From contig JBMYRC010000007.1 of the NCBI GenBank assembly GCA_049601975.1, positions 1 through 64,000 on the forward strand: a stretch of DNA of 64,000 bases, given 5' to 3'. Below, one piece after another: positions 51,483-59,921 of this stretch. The stretch's first letter is position 1; every line of letters begins with the position of its first letter. A program made the position numbers and the translations under genes. A model generated the notes under the pieces. It did not search any database. It was not told the DNA's origin and was given only the letters and a program-made list of their open reading frames with translations. This stretch comes from UBA6544 sp049601975. GTDB taxonomy: Bacteria; Pseudomonadota; Alphaproteobacteria; UBA8366.

Positions 51483-52541
51483 ATGAAACCCGTGAACCGC
51501 TCTGTCGTTATCGGCCTTATCGGTCTCGGCGCGATTGTGCTGGCGGTCGCCCTTACATTCTGGCGCGATGCGCCGGAAGAGAAATCCCTAAAAGAAGCGA
51601 TGCAAGCGCCAGCAACGGTCACTGAAATGCGACGTGCTGCGGAAAATATAAGCCCACCCGAAGACGTGACAAAGAGCTCGCCGACCGCGGAGAGCACAAC
51701 AGAGAAAAGTGAAGTGCCAAAGCCCGTGCGTATCGTGCCGAGCTTCGATGTCGTTCGCGTCAATCCGGAAGGTGACGCCGTCATCGCGGGGCGGGCGGCA
51801 CCGGGCGCGAAAATTACGGTTATGGATGGCGACACGATTGTCGGCGTTGTGACCAGCGACCGGAACGGCGAATGGGTATTGGTGCCGGAGAAACCTTTGC
51901 CGCCTGGGAACCGCGCCTTGAGCATTATTGCACAATTAGGTGACGGTGAGCCGGTAAGCTCCGGAGATGTCGTTGTTTTGGCGGTGCCTGAGCAAAAAGG
52001 ACAAAAGGAACGTCCACTCGCGGTTCTAGTGCCGCGCAAGGGTAAAGATACAAAAAAGGTATTGCAGCGCCCTAGGAAGCCGGAAGCGGGGCGGAATATC
52101 GCGTTAACGCTCGAGATTGTGGATTATGACGAAGCAGGACGGCTACGGCTCTTTGGGCAGGCGAATTCGGGAAATGAAGCCGTTGTCTATTTGAATAATA
52201 CCGCAATTGGGCGCGTGGGTGTCTCCGACGATGGGAGTTGGGAGTTGCGACCCGACGAGGCGGTTGTACCCGGGCTCTATACGCTGCGGATCGATGAATT
52301 GGCGAAAACGAAAGTGGTTGCACGAATTGAATTGCCATTTTCCCGCGCCGCTCCGTTGGTGAATTTAAAGCACGAGGATTATATAATCGTACAACCGGGG
52401 AACAGTCTTTGGAGAATTTCTCGGCGAATATTAGGTGAGGGGACGATGTTTTCGGTCATTTATGAGGCCAACAAAGACCAAATTCGGAACGCTGATCTAA
52501 TTTACCCGGGACAAGTCTTTGCCGTTCCCAAGAACAATTGA
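51483..52541 (+). CDS. Membrane-anchored LysM protein with Ig-like repeats
   Basis: The 352-residue protein has an N-terminal membrane anchor (about 8-26, VVIGLIGLGAIVLAVAL), a Pro/Glu/Lys-rich stretch, and two beta-sandwich-like units of related pattern (AVIAGRAAPGAKITVMDGDT... and RLRLFGQANSGNEAVVYLNN...). It ends in a LysM peptidoglycan-binding domain (EDYIIVQPGNSLWRISRRIL, DLIYPGQVFAVP). It is probably a periplasmic wall-binding protein. The function is not known. Confidence 0.87.
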   Translation: MKPVNRSVVIGLIGLGAIVLAVALTFWRDAPEEKSLKEAMQAPATVTEMRRAAENISPPEDVTKSSPTAESTTEKSEVPKPVRIVPSFDVVRVNPEGDAVIAGRAAPGAKITVMDGDTIVGVVTSDRNGEWVLVPEKPLPPGNRALSIIAQLGDGEPVSSGDVVVLAVPEQKGQKERPLAVLVPRKGKDTKKVLQRPRKPEAGRNIALTLEIVDYDEAGRLRLFGQANSGNEAVVYLNNTAIGRVGVSDDGSWELRPDEAVVPGLYTLRIDELAKTKVVARIELPFSRAAPLVNLKHEDYIIVQPGNSLWRISRRILGEGTMFSVIYEANKDQIRNADLIYPGQVFAVPKNN

Positions 52542-53184
52542 AGCCAATTCAAGGTTGAGAACGCCGTTCCGATTTGATAACTAATGAAAATATATCCAGA
52601 TATGGTTTGAGACTCGCCAAGAGAATAGTGACTGCGGTGATTAATGAATGCGGCGTGATCGGAGCCGCGACCCGAATATCGCCGGCCAGGGCCACTTTCC
52701 CATTTTTCGTCACTGCAAATCGTTATGGGTGTCGTCTCGCAGCAGACCTTAGCAGCATCTTAGCGCCGAGGCGGCGATTTTGTCCTTCCATCGAATAAGG
52801 CAGGCGGCCAACTTTCCCCATCTACTGTATATGTAGGCTGCCGGACAAATGGGGCACGACGCGGGCAATTAATGGCCAGCCTAGATAGTCGAAACGCATT
52901 TCGAACTTGTCATCTTTCGGCGTCGTTAAATCACCGGCATCACCCGTTGCCAGTGTTTCAATGACATTTTGGGTTTGTGATTCCGGAAGGTCACTCATCC
53001 CGTTCTTCTAACTCAACAATCTACTTGGACGCTAGTACACTAAAGTTTTTTCAAAACAAAGCGATAACGTCAACGTCCGGACAAAGTTTTACTATATTAC
53101 AGCTGACTTAACACTGACGGACCGCTATTCATTAACAGAACCACTCGGTAATATCCCGCGAACATATTAGAGGCCATTATTCCA
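52542..53184. other. Intergenic region with one possible small gene
   Basis: This 643-bp gap between the LysM gene and psd contains the 58-codon minus-strand frame described separately. No terminator, RNA gene or repeat was seen in the rest. The part 53010-53110 is AT-rich and may hold promoters in both directions. Confidence 0.6.
52822..52998 (-). CDS. Possible small protein (58 aa)
   Basis: An ATG at 52998 opens a 58-codon frame ending with TAG at 52822-52824; a G/A-rich stretch (AGAAGAACGGG) precedes it. The product begins polar and acidic (SDLPESQTQNVIETLATGD) and ends in a more hydrophobic segment (FDYLGWPLIARVVPHLSGS). It is the only credible frame in the 643-bp gap. It could be a real small gene or a chance ORF; no family is recognised. 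Confidence 0.4.
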   Translation of the reverse strand: MSDLPESQTQNVIETLATGDAGDLTTPKDDKFEMRFDYLGWPLIARVVPHLSGSLHIQ

Positions 53185-53880
53185 ATGCCTGACTTTATGA
53201 AGCCCGTGCTTGTCCCGATTCATTCGGCTGGCTGGCCGTTTATTGCGATTTTCGCCAGTTTGACCCTTTTCGGAGGCTTCTTGTGGACACCGGTTTACGT
53301 GATCGGCGGGATCCTGACCGCTTGGTGTACTTACTTCTTCCGAGATCCCGTGCGAACGACACCAACGCGTATGGGATTGGTCGTTAGCCCAGCGGATGGC
53401 GTGGTCCAGATGATTACCGAAGCGGTTCCACCCTCCGAACTCGACATGCCGATTGAGCCGCTGACGCGCGTCAGTATTTTCATGAATGTTTTTGACGTGC
53501 ATGTGAACAGATCGCCCGTGGACGGCCATATCTCGGGTCTCGGATATCGCCCCGGTAAGTTTTTTGACGCCTCGCTGGATAAAGCGAGCGAAGAGAACGA
53601 ACGCCAGGCCGTTAAAGTTAGAATGGAAAACGGTACTGAGATTGCTATGGTTCAAATTGCAGGTCTCGTCGCCCGGCGAATATTGTGTTGGGTACAGCGC
53701 GATCAATCGATTCGTGTCGGTGAGCGGTTTGGTATGATAAGATTTGGCAGCCGGGTCGATGTCTTTCTGCCGGATGGAGTTTCGCCGTTAGTGGTTGTCG
53801 GTCAGAAATCCATCGCTGGAGAGACAGTCCTGGCGGATTTAACATCTGCCGAGGCCCAGCGGAAAGGAACCGCAAGGTAA
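53185..53880 (+). CDS. psd: Phosphatidylserine decarboxylase (short type)
   Basis: The 231-residue proenzyme has two membrane segments near the N-terminus (about 18-48), YFFRDPVRTTP, SPADGVVQMI, VSIFMNVFDVHVNRSPVDG and the self-cleavage site RFGSRVDVFLP, where Ser becomes the pyruvoyl group. It makes phosphatidylethanolamine from phosphatidylserine. It overlaps pssA by one base (TAATG), forming a two-step pathway operon. Confidence 0.95.
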   Translation: MPDFMKPVLVPIHSAGWPFIAIFASLTLFGGFLWTPVYVIGGILTAWCTYFFRDPVRTTPTRMGLVVSPADGVVQMITEAVPPSELDMPIEPLTRVSIFMNVFDVHVNRSPVDGHISGLGYRPGKFFDASLDKASEENERQAVKVRMENGTEIAMVQIAGLVARRILCWVQRDQSIRVGERFGMIRFGSRVDVFLPDGVSPLVVVGQKSIAGETVLADLTSAEAQRKGTAR

Positions 53881-54722
53881 TGCTAAAGCGCCGTCCCAAA
53901 TTTCGTCGCAAGCATAGGGCGCGCAGTCAGACATTCAGTCGGTTGCTGCCCAATATTATTACGGTCGGCGCGCTCTGCGCCGGACTGACGGGCGTGCGGT
54001 TTGCCATTGCGGGGCAATGGGAGTTCGCGATGGTCGCGATCCTAGTGGCAGCGGTGCTTGACGCGTTGGACGGGACAATCGCGCGGTTGTTGAAGGCCGC
54101 GAGCGATTTTGGTGCGGAACTTGATTCTCTTTCGGACGTTGTGGCTTTTGGCGTCGCACCCGCATTGATCATTTATTTTTGGAGTCTGTCCGAGATCGGT
54201 GGTTTCGGCTGGGCAGCTGCACTCTTTTTTGCAGTTTGTTGTGCGCTGCGTTTGGCGCGTTTCAACAGTACGCTGGAGACGCGGCCACCCTATGCCTACA
54301 ACTTCTTCACAGGCGTTCCGGCTCCGGGTGGGGCCCTATTGGCCTTGTTGCCGTTGCTTGTGAGTCAGGATTTCGGCGATGAATTCTTTCGGCATCCGGC
54401 GGTGACCGGTCCGTGGATTGTCGCCATGGCGCTGTTGATGGTCAGCCAGGTGCCGACCTATTCGTTAAAGCAACTCCGCGTGCCGCAGCGTATGGTTTTA
54501 CCGATGTTGGTGCTTATTGGGCTATTGGCCGCAGGTTTGGCAGGCGCGCCCTGGCTTACTTTGTTGGTTATCAGTCTTATCTATCTCAGTAGTTTCCCGT
54601 TTTCCGTTCTCGCATTCCGCAAAATTAAACGCGAAGCGGAAGCCGCTGAGGTGTCGGAATTGACAGATGATGGAGAAGAGCCGACAGAAGAGACGGATCC
54701 GCCTCATCTGCGCGAAGTGTAG
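53880..54722 (+). CDS. pssA: CDP-diacylglycerol-serine O-phosphatidyltransferase
   Basis: The 280-residue integral membrane protein has the CDP-alcohol transferase motif DALDGTIARLLKAASDFGAELDSLSD (DG-x2-AR-x8-G-x3-D-x3-D, read in parts) and about seven hydrophobic helices. It condenses CDP-diacylglycerol with serine to form the substrate of Psd. The C-terminal tail is acidic (EEPTEETDPP). It is coupled to psd. Confidence 0.95.
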   Translation: MLKRRPKFRRKHRARSQTFSRLLPNIITVGALCAGLTGVRFAIAGQWEFAMVAILVAAVLDALDGTIARLLKAASDFGAELDSLSDVVAFGVAPALIIYFWSLSEIGGFGWAAALFFAVCCALRLARFNSTLETRPPYAYNFFTGVPAPGGALLALLPLLVSQDFGDEFFRHPAVTGPWIVAMALLMVSQVPTYSLKQLRVPQRMVLPMLVLIGLLAAGLAGAPWLTLLVISLIYLSSFPFSVLAFRKIKREAEAAEVSELTDDGEEPTEETDPPHLREV

Positions 54723-54734
54723 CGGGCCGCAGGG

Positions 54735-55952
54735 CTACTCCAGTTTATAGCCTGTTGCTTTTAACTCTTCTTCCGTAAACCCGAGCTTCTCCATTAGCAC
54801 TTCACGATTATGCGCACCGAGCGGGGGGCCCGCATGGCGAATATTGCCTGGGTTACGGGAGAGCTTTCCAACCACGTTTTGCATCCGAATAGGGCCGCCC
54901 AATTCATCGTCTTCGACCGGGACGATATTCTCGCGCGCCTTATAATGTTCGTCCTCGAATATCTCCGCGACGTTATAACAGGGAGCCGCCGTAGCGCCGA
55001 TTTCTTCGAATCGGCTCATTAGCTCTTTGTAGTCGAATGTCTCAATAGCGGCTTGTAGCTCGTTATCCAACTCCACCGCATTTTGAATCCGTAGACGGTT
55101 GTCGAGAAATTGCGGGCGATTCGGTACATCGGGAATATCCAGCGCGGTACACATGCGCTCGAAGGTCGACTGCGCCGAACCCGAAATGGAAAGCCATTTG
55201 TCGTCCTTGGTGCGATAGGTATTACGTGGAGCCGTAAAGGATAAGCGGCTGCCGTTTCTTTCCTGCACGATGCCTAACTGGTCGTAATCGACGACCTGTG
55301 GGCCCAACAATGTGAACAAAGGTTCGTAGATACCGAAATCAACGATCTGCCCTTTGCCACCGTTCCGTTCCCGCGCCTGTAACGCAACTAATGTTAGATA
55401 AGCCCCCATTAGCCCGGCCGTGTCGTCGGCCATTCCGAAACCAGGAAGAAGAGGCGGTCGGTCCTTGAAGCCATTGATATAGGCGAATCCGGAATATCCT
55501 TCTGCCAAGGTTCCAAAGCCGGGCCTATGCGAATTCGGGCCGGTTTGGCCGAAGCCCGTAATCCGGACCATAACGAGTCCCGGATTGATCTCACTCAACA
55601 CGTCGTAGCCAAGACCCCATTTTTCCAAGGTGCCTTTTCGATAGTTCTCGACGATTACGTCCGCATCCTTCACGAGACGTTTCACGATTTCCGCTCCGAT
55701 CGGCGATTTCAAATCTGCGGTAACCGACCGTTTGTTACGGTTGATAAGCTTGTACATCAAGCCGACCCCGTCCTTGTTGTTGCCCCAGAAGCGGACCTCG
55801 TCACCGGTTTCTGGGCGTTCCACTTTAATGACGTCGGCGCCAAAATCCGCGAGGAACATGGAGGTAATCGGGCCGGCCAGGAAATTTGCGATATCGACGA
55901 CTTTTATGCCCGCAAGCGGCTGTTCCGGATCGGTCGGTTTCTCGTAAGGCAT
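54735..55952 (-). CDS. CaiB/BaiF (family III) CoA-transferase
   Basis: The 405-residue protein has the family blocks LAGIKVVDIANFLAGP, LADFGADVIKVERPETGDEVR, NRNKRSVTADLKSP and GMADDTAGLMGAYLTLVAL, with the catalytic Asp in the ADD segment. It moves CoA between carboxylic acids; the substrate cannot be told from sequence. It stands alone, ending 12 bp from pssA on the opposite strand. Confidence 0.92.
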   Translation of the reverse strand: MPYEKPTDPEQPLAGIKVVDIANFLAGPITSMFLADFGADVIKVERPETGDEVRFWGNNKDGVGLMYKLINRNKRSVTADLKSPIGAEIVKRLVKDADVIVENYRKGTLEKWGLGYDVLSEINPGLVMVRITGFGQTGPNSHRPGFGTLAEGYSGFAYINGFKDRPPLLPGFGMADDTAGLMGAYLTLVALQARERNGGKGQIVDFGIYEPLFTLLGPQVVDYDQLGIVQERNGSRLSFTAPRNTYRTKDDKWLSISGSAQSTFERMCTALDIPDVPNRPQFLDNRLRIQNAVELDNELQAAIETFDYKELMSRFEEIGATAAPCYNVAEIFEDEHYKARENIVPVEDDELGGPIRMQNVVGKLSRNPGNIRHAGPPLGAHNREVLMEKLGFTEEELKATGYKLE

Positions 55953-56143
55953 CTATGTTCCCGTCCTTTTGAATAAGCGTTGGTATAAGACATTGATTTG
56001 GGACGAGCACGGATAAGTCAAATCTATCTTGCCTGTTTGATGCCGGAACGTACGAATTGCTCTTCGGAAAAATCATCTTTCTTGAAAATTGTCGATAATT
56101 GCGCCTTTCTCGTCAGCGTCGTTCCGCGCAAACTTGGTGTTCA

Positions 56144-57265
56144 ATGAACTGGCGCTTCCCAATCTATATTGTCTGCATGCTGACCATTGGTCTCGCGACT
56201 GCGGTCGCGCAGCAAGCTAATTGCACAGGACCATCCGCGGCATGTGGTTTTGCACCATTCGTATTGAAGGTCGAACTTGGGCGCACAACGGCGAGTGCGG
56301 TTTATCTCGGGCCTGGGAAAGCAGTGACGAATCGCCACGTTGTCCCAGATGCGACGGAAGTAACCATAGTCGCTGCCGACGAACGAAAATTTCCAGCAGT
56401 GGTTGAGCCGTCGGCATTCGACGGAGATTTGGTTTTACTGAAAGTGGCAAATCTCAATCTCGGCGACGGGCCGGCGTTCGTCGAAGATGTGCCGCGAGGG
56501 ACCAATGTTTTCGTTTTTGGATATGATGCCGTGCGCGGGCGTGTGCATTTATTCCCGCAGGGCGAGTTGGTATTGTCTGCGGCTTTTGATTCATCCGGCT
56601 CCCGCATTCAACATCAAGCGCCCGGCAGTGTTGGCAGCGATGGAGGGGCGCTGATTTCGGCAAACGGCGCATTGATCGGTATCGCGACGACCGGTAGCGA
56701 CAGGATTAGTGAGGCGATACCGGTTCGCGAACTAGATCGATTGAGGGCGAGCGCAGGCGCAGAGCATATGCAAACTCACCAGGCAATTGGGCGGTCCTAT
56801 AGGCATTGTATCGAGACGCAGGCCAAAATGCCGAAACGGCGTGCTCGTTTGGCCCGGCGCGCAGTCGCATATCTCAGCAAAGTCTGTAGGGCGACTGGAA
56901 ATGCGGCGCTTATCGAAAGAGCTGCGCAAATTCTTGGGCGTGCGGGAAATTTAAAGGAAGCACGTGATTTATTCTCCGTCGCGTTGACGGAAGACCCGCA
57001 CGCCTTGAACGCACGTATCGGCTTGGTGGTGACGTTGCTGCTTGGTGGCGGGCATTCGGAAGCGGTGACGCATTTGAAATGGTTGCGCGGCGTAATGCCC
57101 AAGAATACCGAAGTCATGCGGCTTTCGATACAAGCGGGTAAACACAGTGGGGATATGGAATTTGCGCGCGACGCCTTGAACAGTTTGGAGCGCCTCAATC
57201 CGACCTTGGCGCTCCCCATGCAACGGTTTTTCGATTCGACCGGGCCAGCGAGATCGAGACGCTAG
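56144..57265 (+). CDS. Periplasmic trypsin-like serine protease with helical-repeat tail
   Basis: From the ATG at 56144 (373 residues; the frame is open 45 bp upstream, but this start precedes a signal peptide RFPIYIVCMLTIGLATAVA). The catalytic triad is visible: TNRHVV (His), FDGDLVLLKV (Asp) and PGSVGSDGGAL (Ser in GxSxGG). The second half (about 210-360) is helical with TPR-like units (RAAQILGRAGNLKEARDLFS, IGLVVTLLLGGGHSEAVTHL) and probably binds a partner or substrate. There is no PDZ domain, unlike DegP. Confidence 0.83.
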   Translation: MNWRFPIYIVCMLTIGLATAVAQQANCTGPSAACGFAPFVLKVELGRTTASAVYLGPGKAVTNRHVVPDATEVTIVAADERKFPAVVEPSAFDGDLVLLKVANLNLGDGPAFVEDVPRGTNVFVFGYDAVRGRVHLFPQGELVLSAAFDSSGSRIQHQAPGSVGSDGGALISANGALIGIATTGSDRISEAIPVRELDRLRASAGAEHMQTHQAIGRSYRHCIETQAKMPKRRARLARRAVAYLSKVCRATGNAALIERAAQILGRAGNLKEARDLFSVALTEDPHALNARIGLVVTLLLGGGHSEAVTHLKWLRGVMPKNTEVMRLSIQAGKHSGDMEFARDALNSLERLNPTLALPMQRFFDSTGPARSRR

Positions 57266-57354
57266 GTTCGATGGATTGCGGTGCTTCGCAAGTCGTCTTA
57301 TTTTGGTTACGCTGAACGACGGTAGGATTCCACAATTTAGGTAGATATTACGCC

Positions 57355-58080
57355 ATGAAGTTTCCCGAACCCTTAGTCGAGGGGCGGCTCATACATCGAT
57401 ACAAGCGATTCCTATCCGATATCGACCTCAACGGTGAGACTGTCGTGGCGCATTGCGCCAATCCAGGCGCCATGACTGGGTTAAACGCTCCAGGCTCGGA
57501 AGTATGGCTGTCAGCCAACCGCAACCCGAAAGCAAAACTCGATTGGCGCTGGGAGTTGATTCGTGTCGGTGAACATTTTGTCGGCATCAATACTGCCCAT
57601 CCCAACGGTATCGTGGCGGAAGCGATAGAAGCCGGACAGATCGAGGAATTGAGCGGTTACGCAACCCTGCGCCGGGAAGTGAAGTATGGCGAGAATAGCC
57701 GGATCGACATTCTTTTGGAGGATGACGCGCGACCGCCGTGTTACGTCGAAATAAAGAACGTGCACTTGAAACGCGATCTGCCGGGGCGCGGGGATGCGGC
57801 CGAGTTCCCGGATTCCGTGACCAAACGAGGCACCAAGCATCTGGTCGAGATGTCGAATATGGTGCGCGAAGGCGCCAGAGCGGTTATGGTATATCTTGTA
57901 CAACGGGGCGATTGCGACCATTTCAGGGTTGCGGAAGATATCGACCCGGCCTACGCATCGGCGCTGACGGAAGCGCGGGTTTGCGGGGTAGAGGTGATTT
58001 GTTATGAGTGCGCGTTAAGCGTTGAGGAAATCACGGTGGCCGGCAGATTGCCGCTGCGATTGGATGAGGTGACGGTGTGA
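57355..58080 (+). CDS. sfsA: SfsA-family DNA-binding/nuclease-like protein
   Basis: The 241-residue protein has EGRLIHRYKRFLSDIDLNGE, AHCANPGAMTGLNAPGSEVWL, NSRIDILLEDD, CYVEIKNVHL and FPDSVTKRGTKHLVEM, the SfsA signature, including a PD-(D/E)xK-like core. It was named for sugar fermentation stimulation; the biochemical role is uncertain. It is coupled to map by a GTGA overlap. Confidence 0.95.
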   Translation: MKFPEPLVEGRLIHRYKRFLSDIDLNGETVVAHCANPGAMTGLNAPGSEVWLSANRNPKAKLDWRWELIRVGEHFVGINTAHPNGIVAEAIEAGQIEELSGYATLRREVKYGENSRIDILLEDDARPPCYVEIKNVHLKRDLPGRGDAAEFPDSVTKRGTKHLVEMSNMVREGARAVMVYLVQRGDCDHFRVAEDIDPAYASALTEARVCGVEVICYECALSVEEITVAGRLPLRLDEVTV

Positions 58081-58925
58081 GAGATAGTGGTATGAACGAT
58101 CCGCGATCCCAGGTGATTGCAATGATGGACCCGGAGCTCGCCGGCGTACAATTGCACGGTCCCGAGGAATTCGAAGGCATGCGTAAGGCGGGGAAGCTCG
58201 CCGCGGAAGTGTTGGACTTTATCACACCGCATGTAGTGCCGGGTGTCAGCACGCTCGAACTCGATACCCTCTGCCATAATTATATCCTCGAGCATGAAGC
58301 CATTCCTGCGCCTCTGAATTATCGCGGTTTTCCGAAATCGATCTGTACATCGGTCAACCATGTCGTCTGTCACGGAATTCCGGAGGAACGAAAACGCCTC
58401 GGCAACGGCGACATCATTAATATCGATATCACGGTAATCCTGGACGGCTGGCACGGTGATACGAGCCGCATGTTCCTGGTTGGCGATAAGGTTGGTGTAC
58501 GGGCTAAGAATCTCGTGCAAACGACATACGAATGCATGATGCGCGCGATCGAAATTGTGCGCCCTGGTGTGACCCTTGGGGATATCGGTCACGCCATTCA
58601 ATCCTATGCGGAAGAGCGGCGGTTTTCAGTCGTGCGAGATTTCTGTGGCCACGGATTGGGGCGCATATTTCACTCACCGCCGAGCGTGATGCATTTTGGA
58701 GAACCCGGCACAGGGCCGCGTTTGGTCGAAGGTATGTTCTTCACCATCGAACCGATGATTAATGCGGGCAAGTATCACACGAAAATCTTGCAGGATGGTT
58801 GGACAGCGGTCACAAAAGACCGCTCGCTTTCGGCCCAGTTCGAGCACAGTCTCGGCGTGACATCGGACGGGTTCGAGATTTTCACGCTGTCATCCAAAGG
58901 TTGGAGCTGCCCGCCCTACGATTAG
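58077..58925 (+). CDS. map: Methionine aminopeptidase, type I
   Basis: The protein has 282 residues from a GTG at 58077 with GAGG five bases upstream, or 277 from an ATG at 58092. The five metal ligands are visible: two Asp in NIDITVILDGWHGDTSRMF, His in CGHGLGRIFHSPPSVMHFG, Glu in FTIEPMIN and Glu in QFEHSLGVT. It removes the initiator Met from new proteins. It overlaps sfsA by 4 bp. Confidence 0.95.
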   Translation: MRDSGMNDPRSQVIAMMDPELAGVQLHGPEEFEGMRKAGKLAAEVLDFITPHVVPGVSTLELDTLCHNYILEHEAIPAPLNYRGFPKSICTSVNHVVCHGIPEERKRLGNGDIINIDITVILDGWHGDTSRMFLVGDKVGVRAKNLVQTTYECMMRAIEIVRPGVTLGDIGHAIQSYAEERRFSVVRDFCGHGLGRIFHSPPSVMHFGEPGTGPRLVEGMFFTIEPMINAGKYHTKILQDGWTAVTKDRSLSAQFEHSLGVTSDGFEIFTLSSKGWSCPPYD

Positions 58926-59132
58926 GAGGGATTGCCGGAAACGTATTTGTGTTGTCCGGGGAAAGCTGCAGATGATTCGGCGTGATATCGTTCACTCTGA
59001 CTTTCGTATTAATTTGGACACTGTTTTCTCATTACTCTTCCATGGGTAGGTGAGGCGGGAGCGTGGGCAGAGAGCTTCTCTACTGTGCATGCCGTTATCT
59101 CTAGGCCTTGACGGGTACTGGTAAAAATAGTA

Positions 59133-59147
59133 GAACAAAATAAGAAC
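59133..59147. promoter_or_regulatory. SOS (LexA) box of imuA-imuB-dnaE2
   Basis: GAAC-AAAATAA-GAAC is a perfect alphaproteobacterial LexA operator 30 bp before imuA. A -35-like TTGACG at 59108-59113 lies 17 bases before TAGAAC (59131-59136), so LexA would cover the promoter. The rest of the 252-bp gap after map holds nothing else recognisable. Confidence 0.9.
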
Positions 59148-59177
59148 AAAATATAACAGCTAAGGTAGGAGTCACAA

Positions 59178-59921
59178 ATGCCCGTCGCCGCACTTGCCCT
59201 GCCGGATCAAACCGGTACTCGCCCTGTCAATCGCGATCTGCTTGCTGATTTACGCCGACAGGTCGCGGGTTTGGAGCGCGCCGGACAGGTGACGGAAGGC
59301 ACGGTGGCGCTTGGCGTGCCGGAGATCGATCGCCATTTGCCCGATGGCGGCCTGGCGGACGGGGCTGTACATGAGGTGATCGGTGGTGCCGTTACTGGAT
59401 TTGCCGCATCGATTGCGGCCCGGATCGACGGGCCGGTACTTTGGTGCCTCGATGCGTCCCGGCGCGAAGATCCCTACGGGCCCGGTTTGAAGGCGTTGGG
59501 ATTAGATCCAAAGCGTCTCATTTTGGCGCGTTGCCGTGGGTTGAAGGAAATGCTCTGGACGATGGAGGAGGGGCTCCGCTCGACAGCGCCGTCTCTCGTG
59601 ATCGCGGAGCCGGAAGCGAATATCGGACTGATTGAGAGTCGGCGTCTGCAGTTGGCGGCAGAGGCGGGCGGCACATTGGGTCTCATCCTACGTGACGGTG
59701 GAGAAGCCGGACGATTGGCGCCTAGCGCCGTTGCCAGCCGATGGCAAGTCGATCCCGCATCCGGCGGCGGTTGGCATCTGACGTTGCGGCGCTGCCGCGG
59801 TGCGACGATATCCCGGGACGAATGGAAGGTAAGGTACAATGACGCGACGGGTCATCTCGCTCTGGCTGCCGAGGCTGGGGACCGACCGAGTGCGACGGCG
59901 GACCGGCTCTGTCCCGTCTAA
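59178..59921 (+). CDS. imuA: ImuA (SulA/RecA-like mutasome protein)
   Basis: The 247-residue protein has the RecA/SulA-like fold pattern of ImuA: TVALGVPEIDRHLPDGGLADGAVHEVIGG, then GPVLWCLDAS and MEEGLRSTAPSLVIAEPEA. ImuA is an accessory factor of DnaE2-dependent translesion synthesis. It is SOS-controlled by the box directly upstream and overlaps imuB by 83 bp. Confidence 0.92.
   Translation: MPVAALALPDQTGTRPVNRDLLADLRRQVAGLERAGQVTEGTVALGVPEIDRHLPDGGLADGAVHEVIGGAVTGFAASIAARIDGPVLWCLDASRREDPYGPGLKALGLDPKRLILARCRGLKEMLWTMEEGLRSTAPSLVIAEPEANIGLIESRRLQLAAEAGGTLGLILRDGGEAGRLAPSAVASRWQVDPASGGGWHLTLRRCRGATISRDEWKVRYNDATGHLALAAEAGDRPSATADRLCPV

Noticed and set aside
52574..52798. 74-codon plus-strand frame after the LysM gene
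   Set aside because: No family pattern, unusual composition with many Arg, Ala and Cys, and no start signal; treated as chance.
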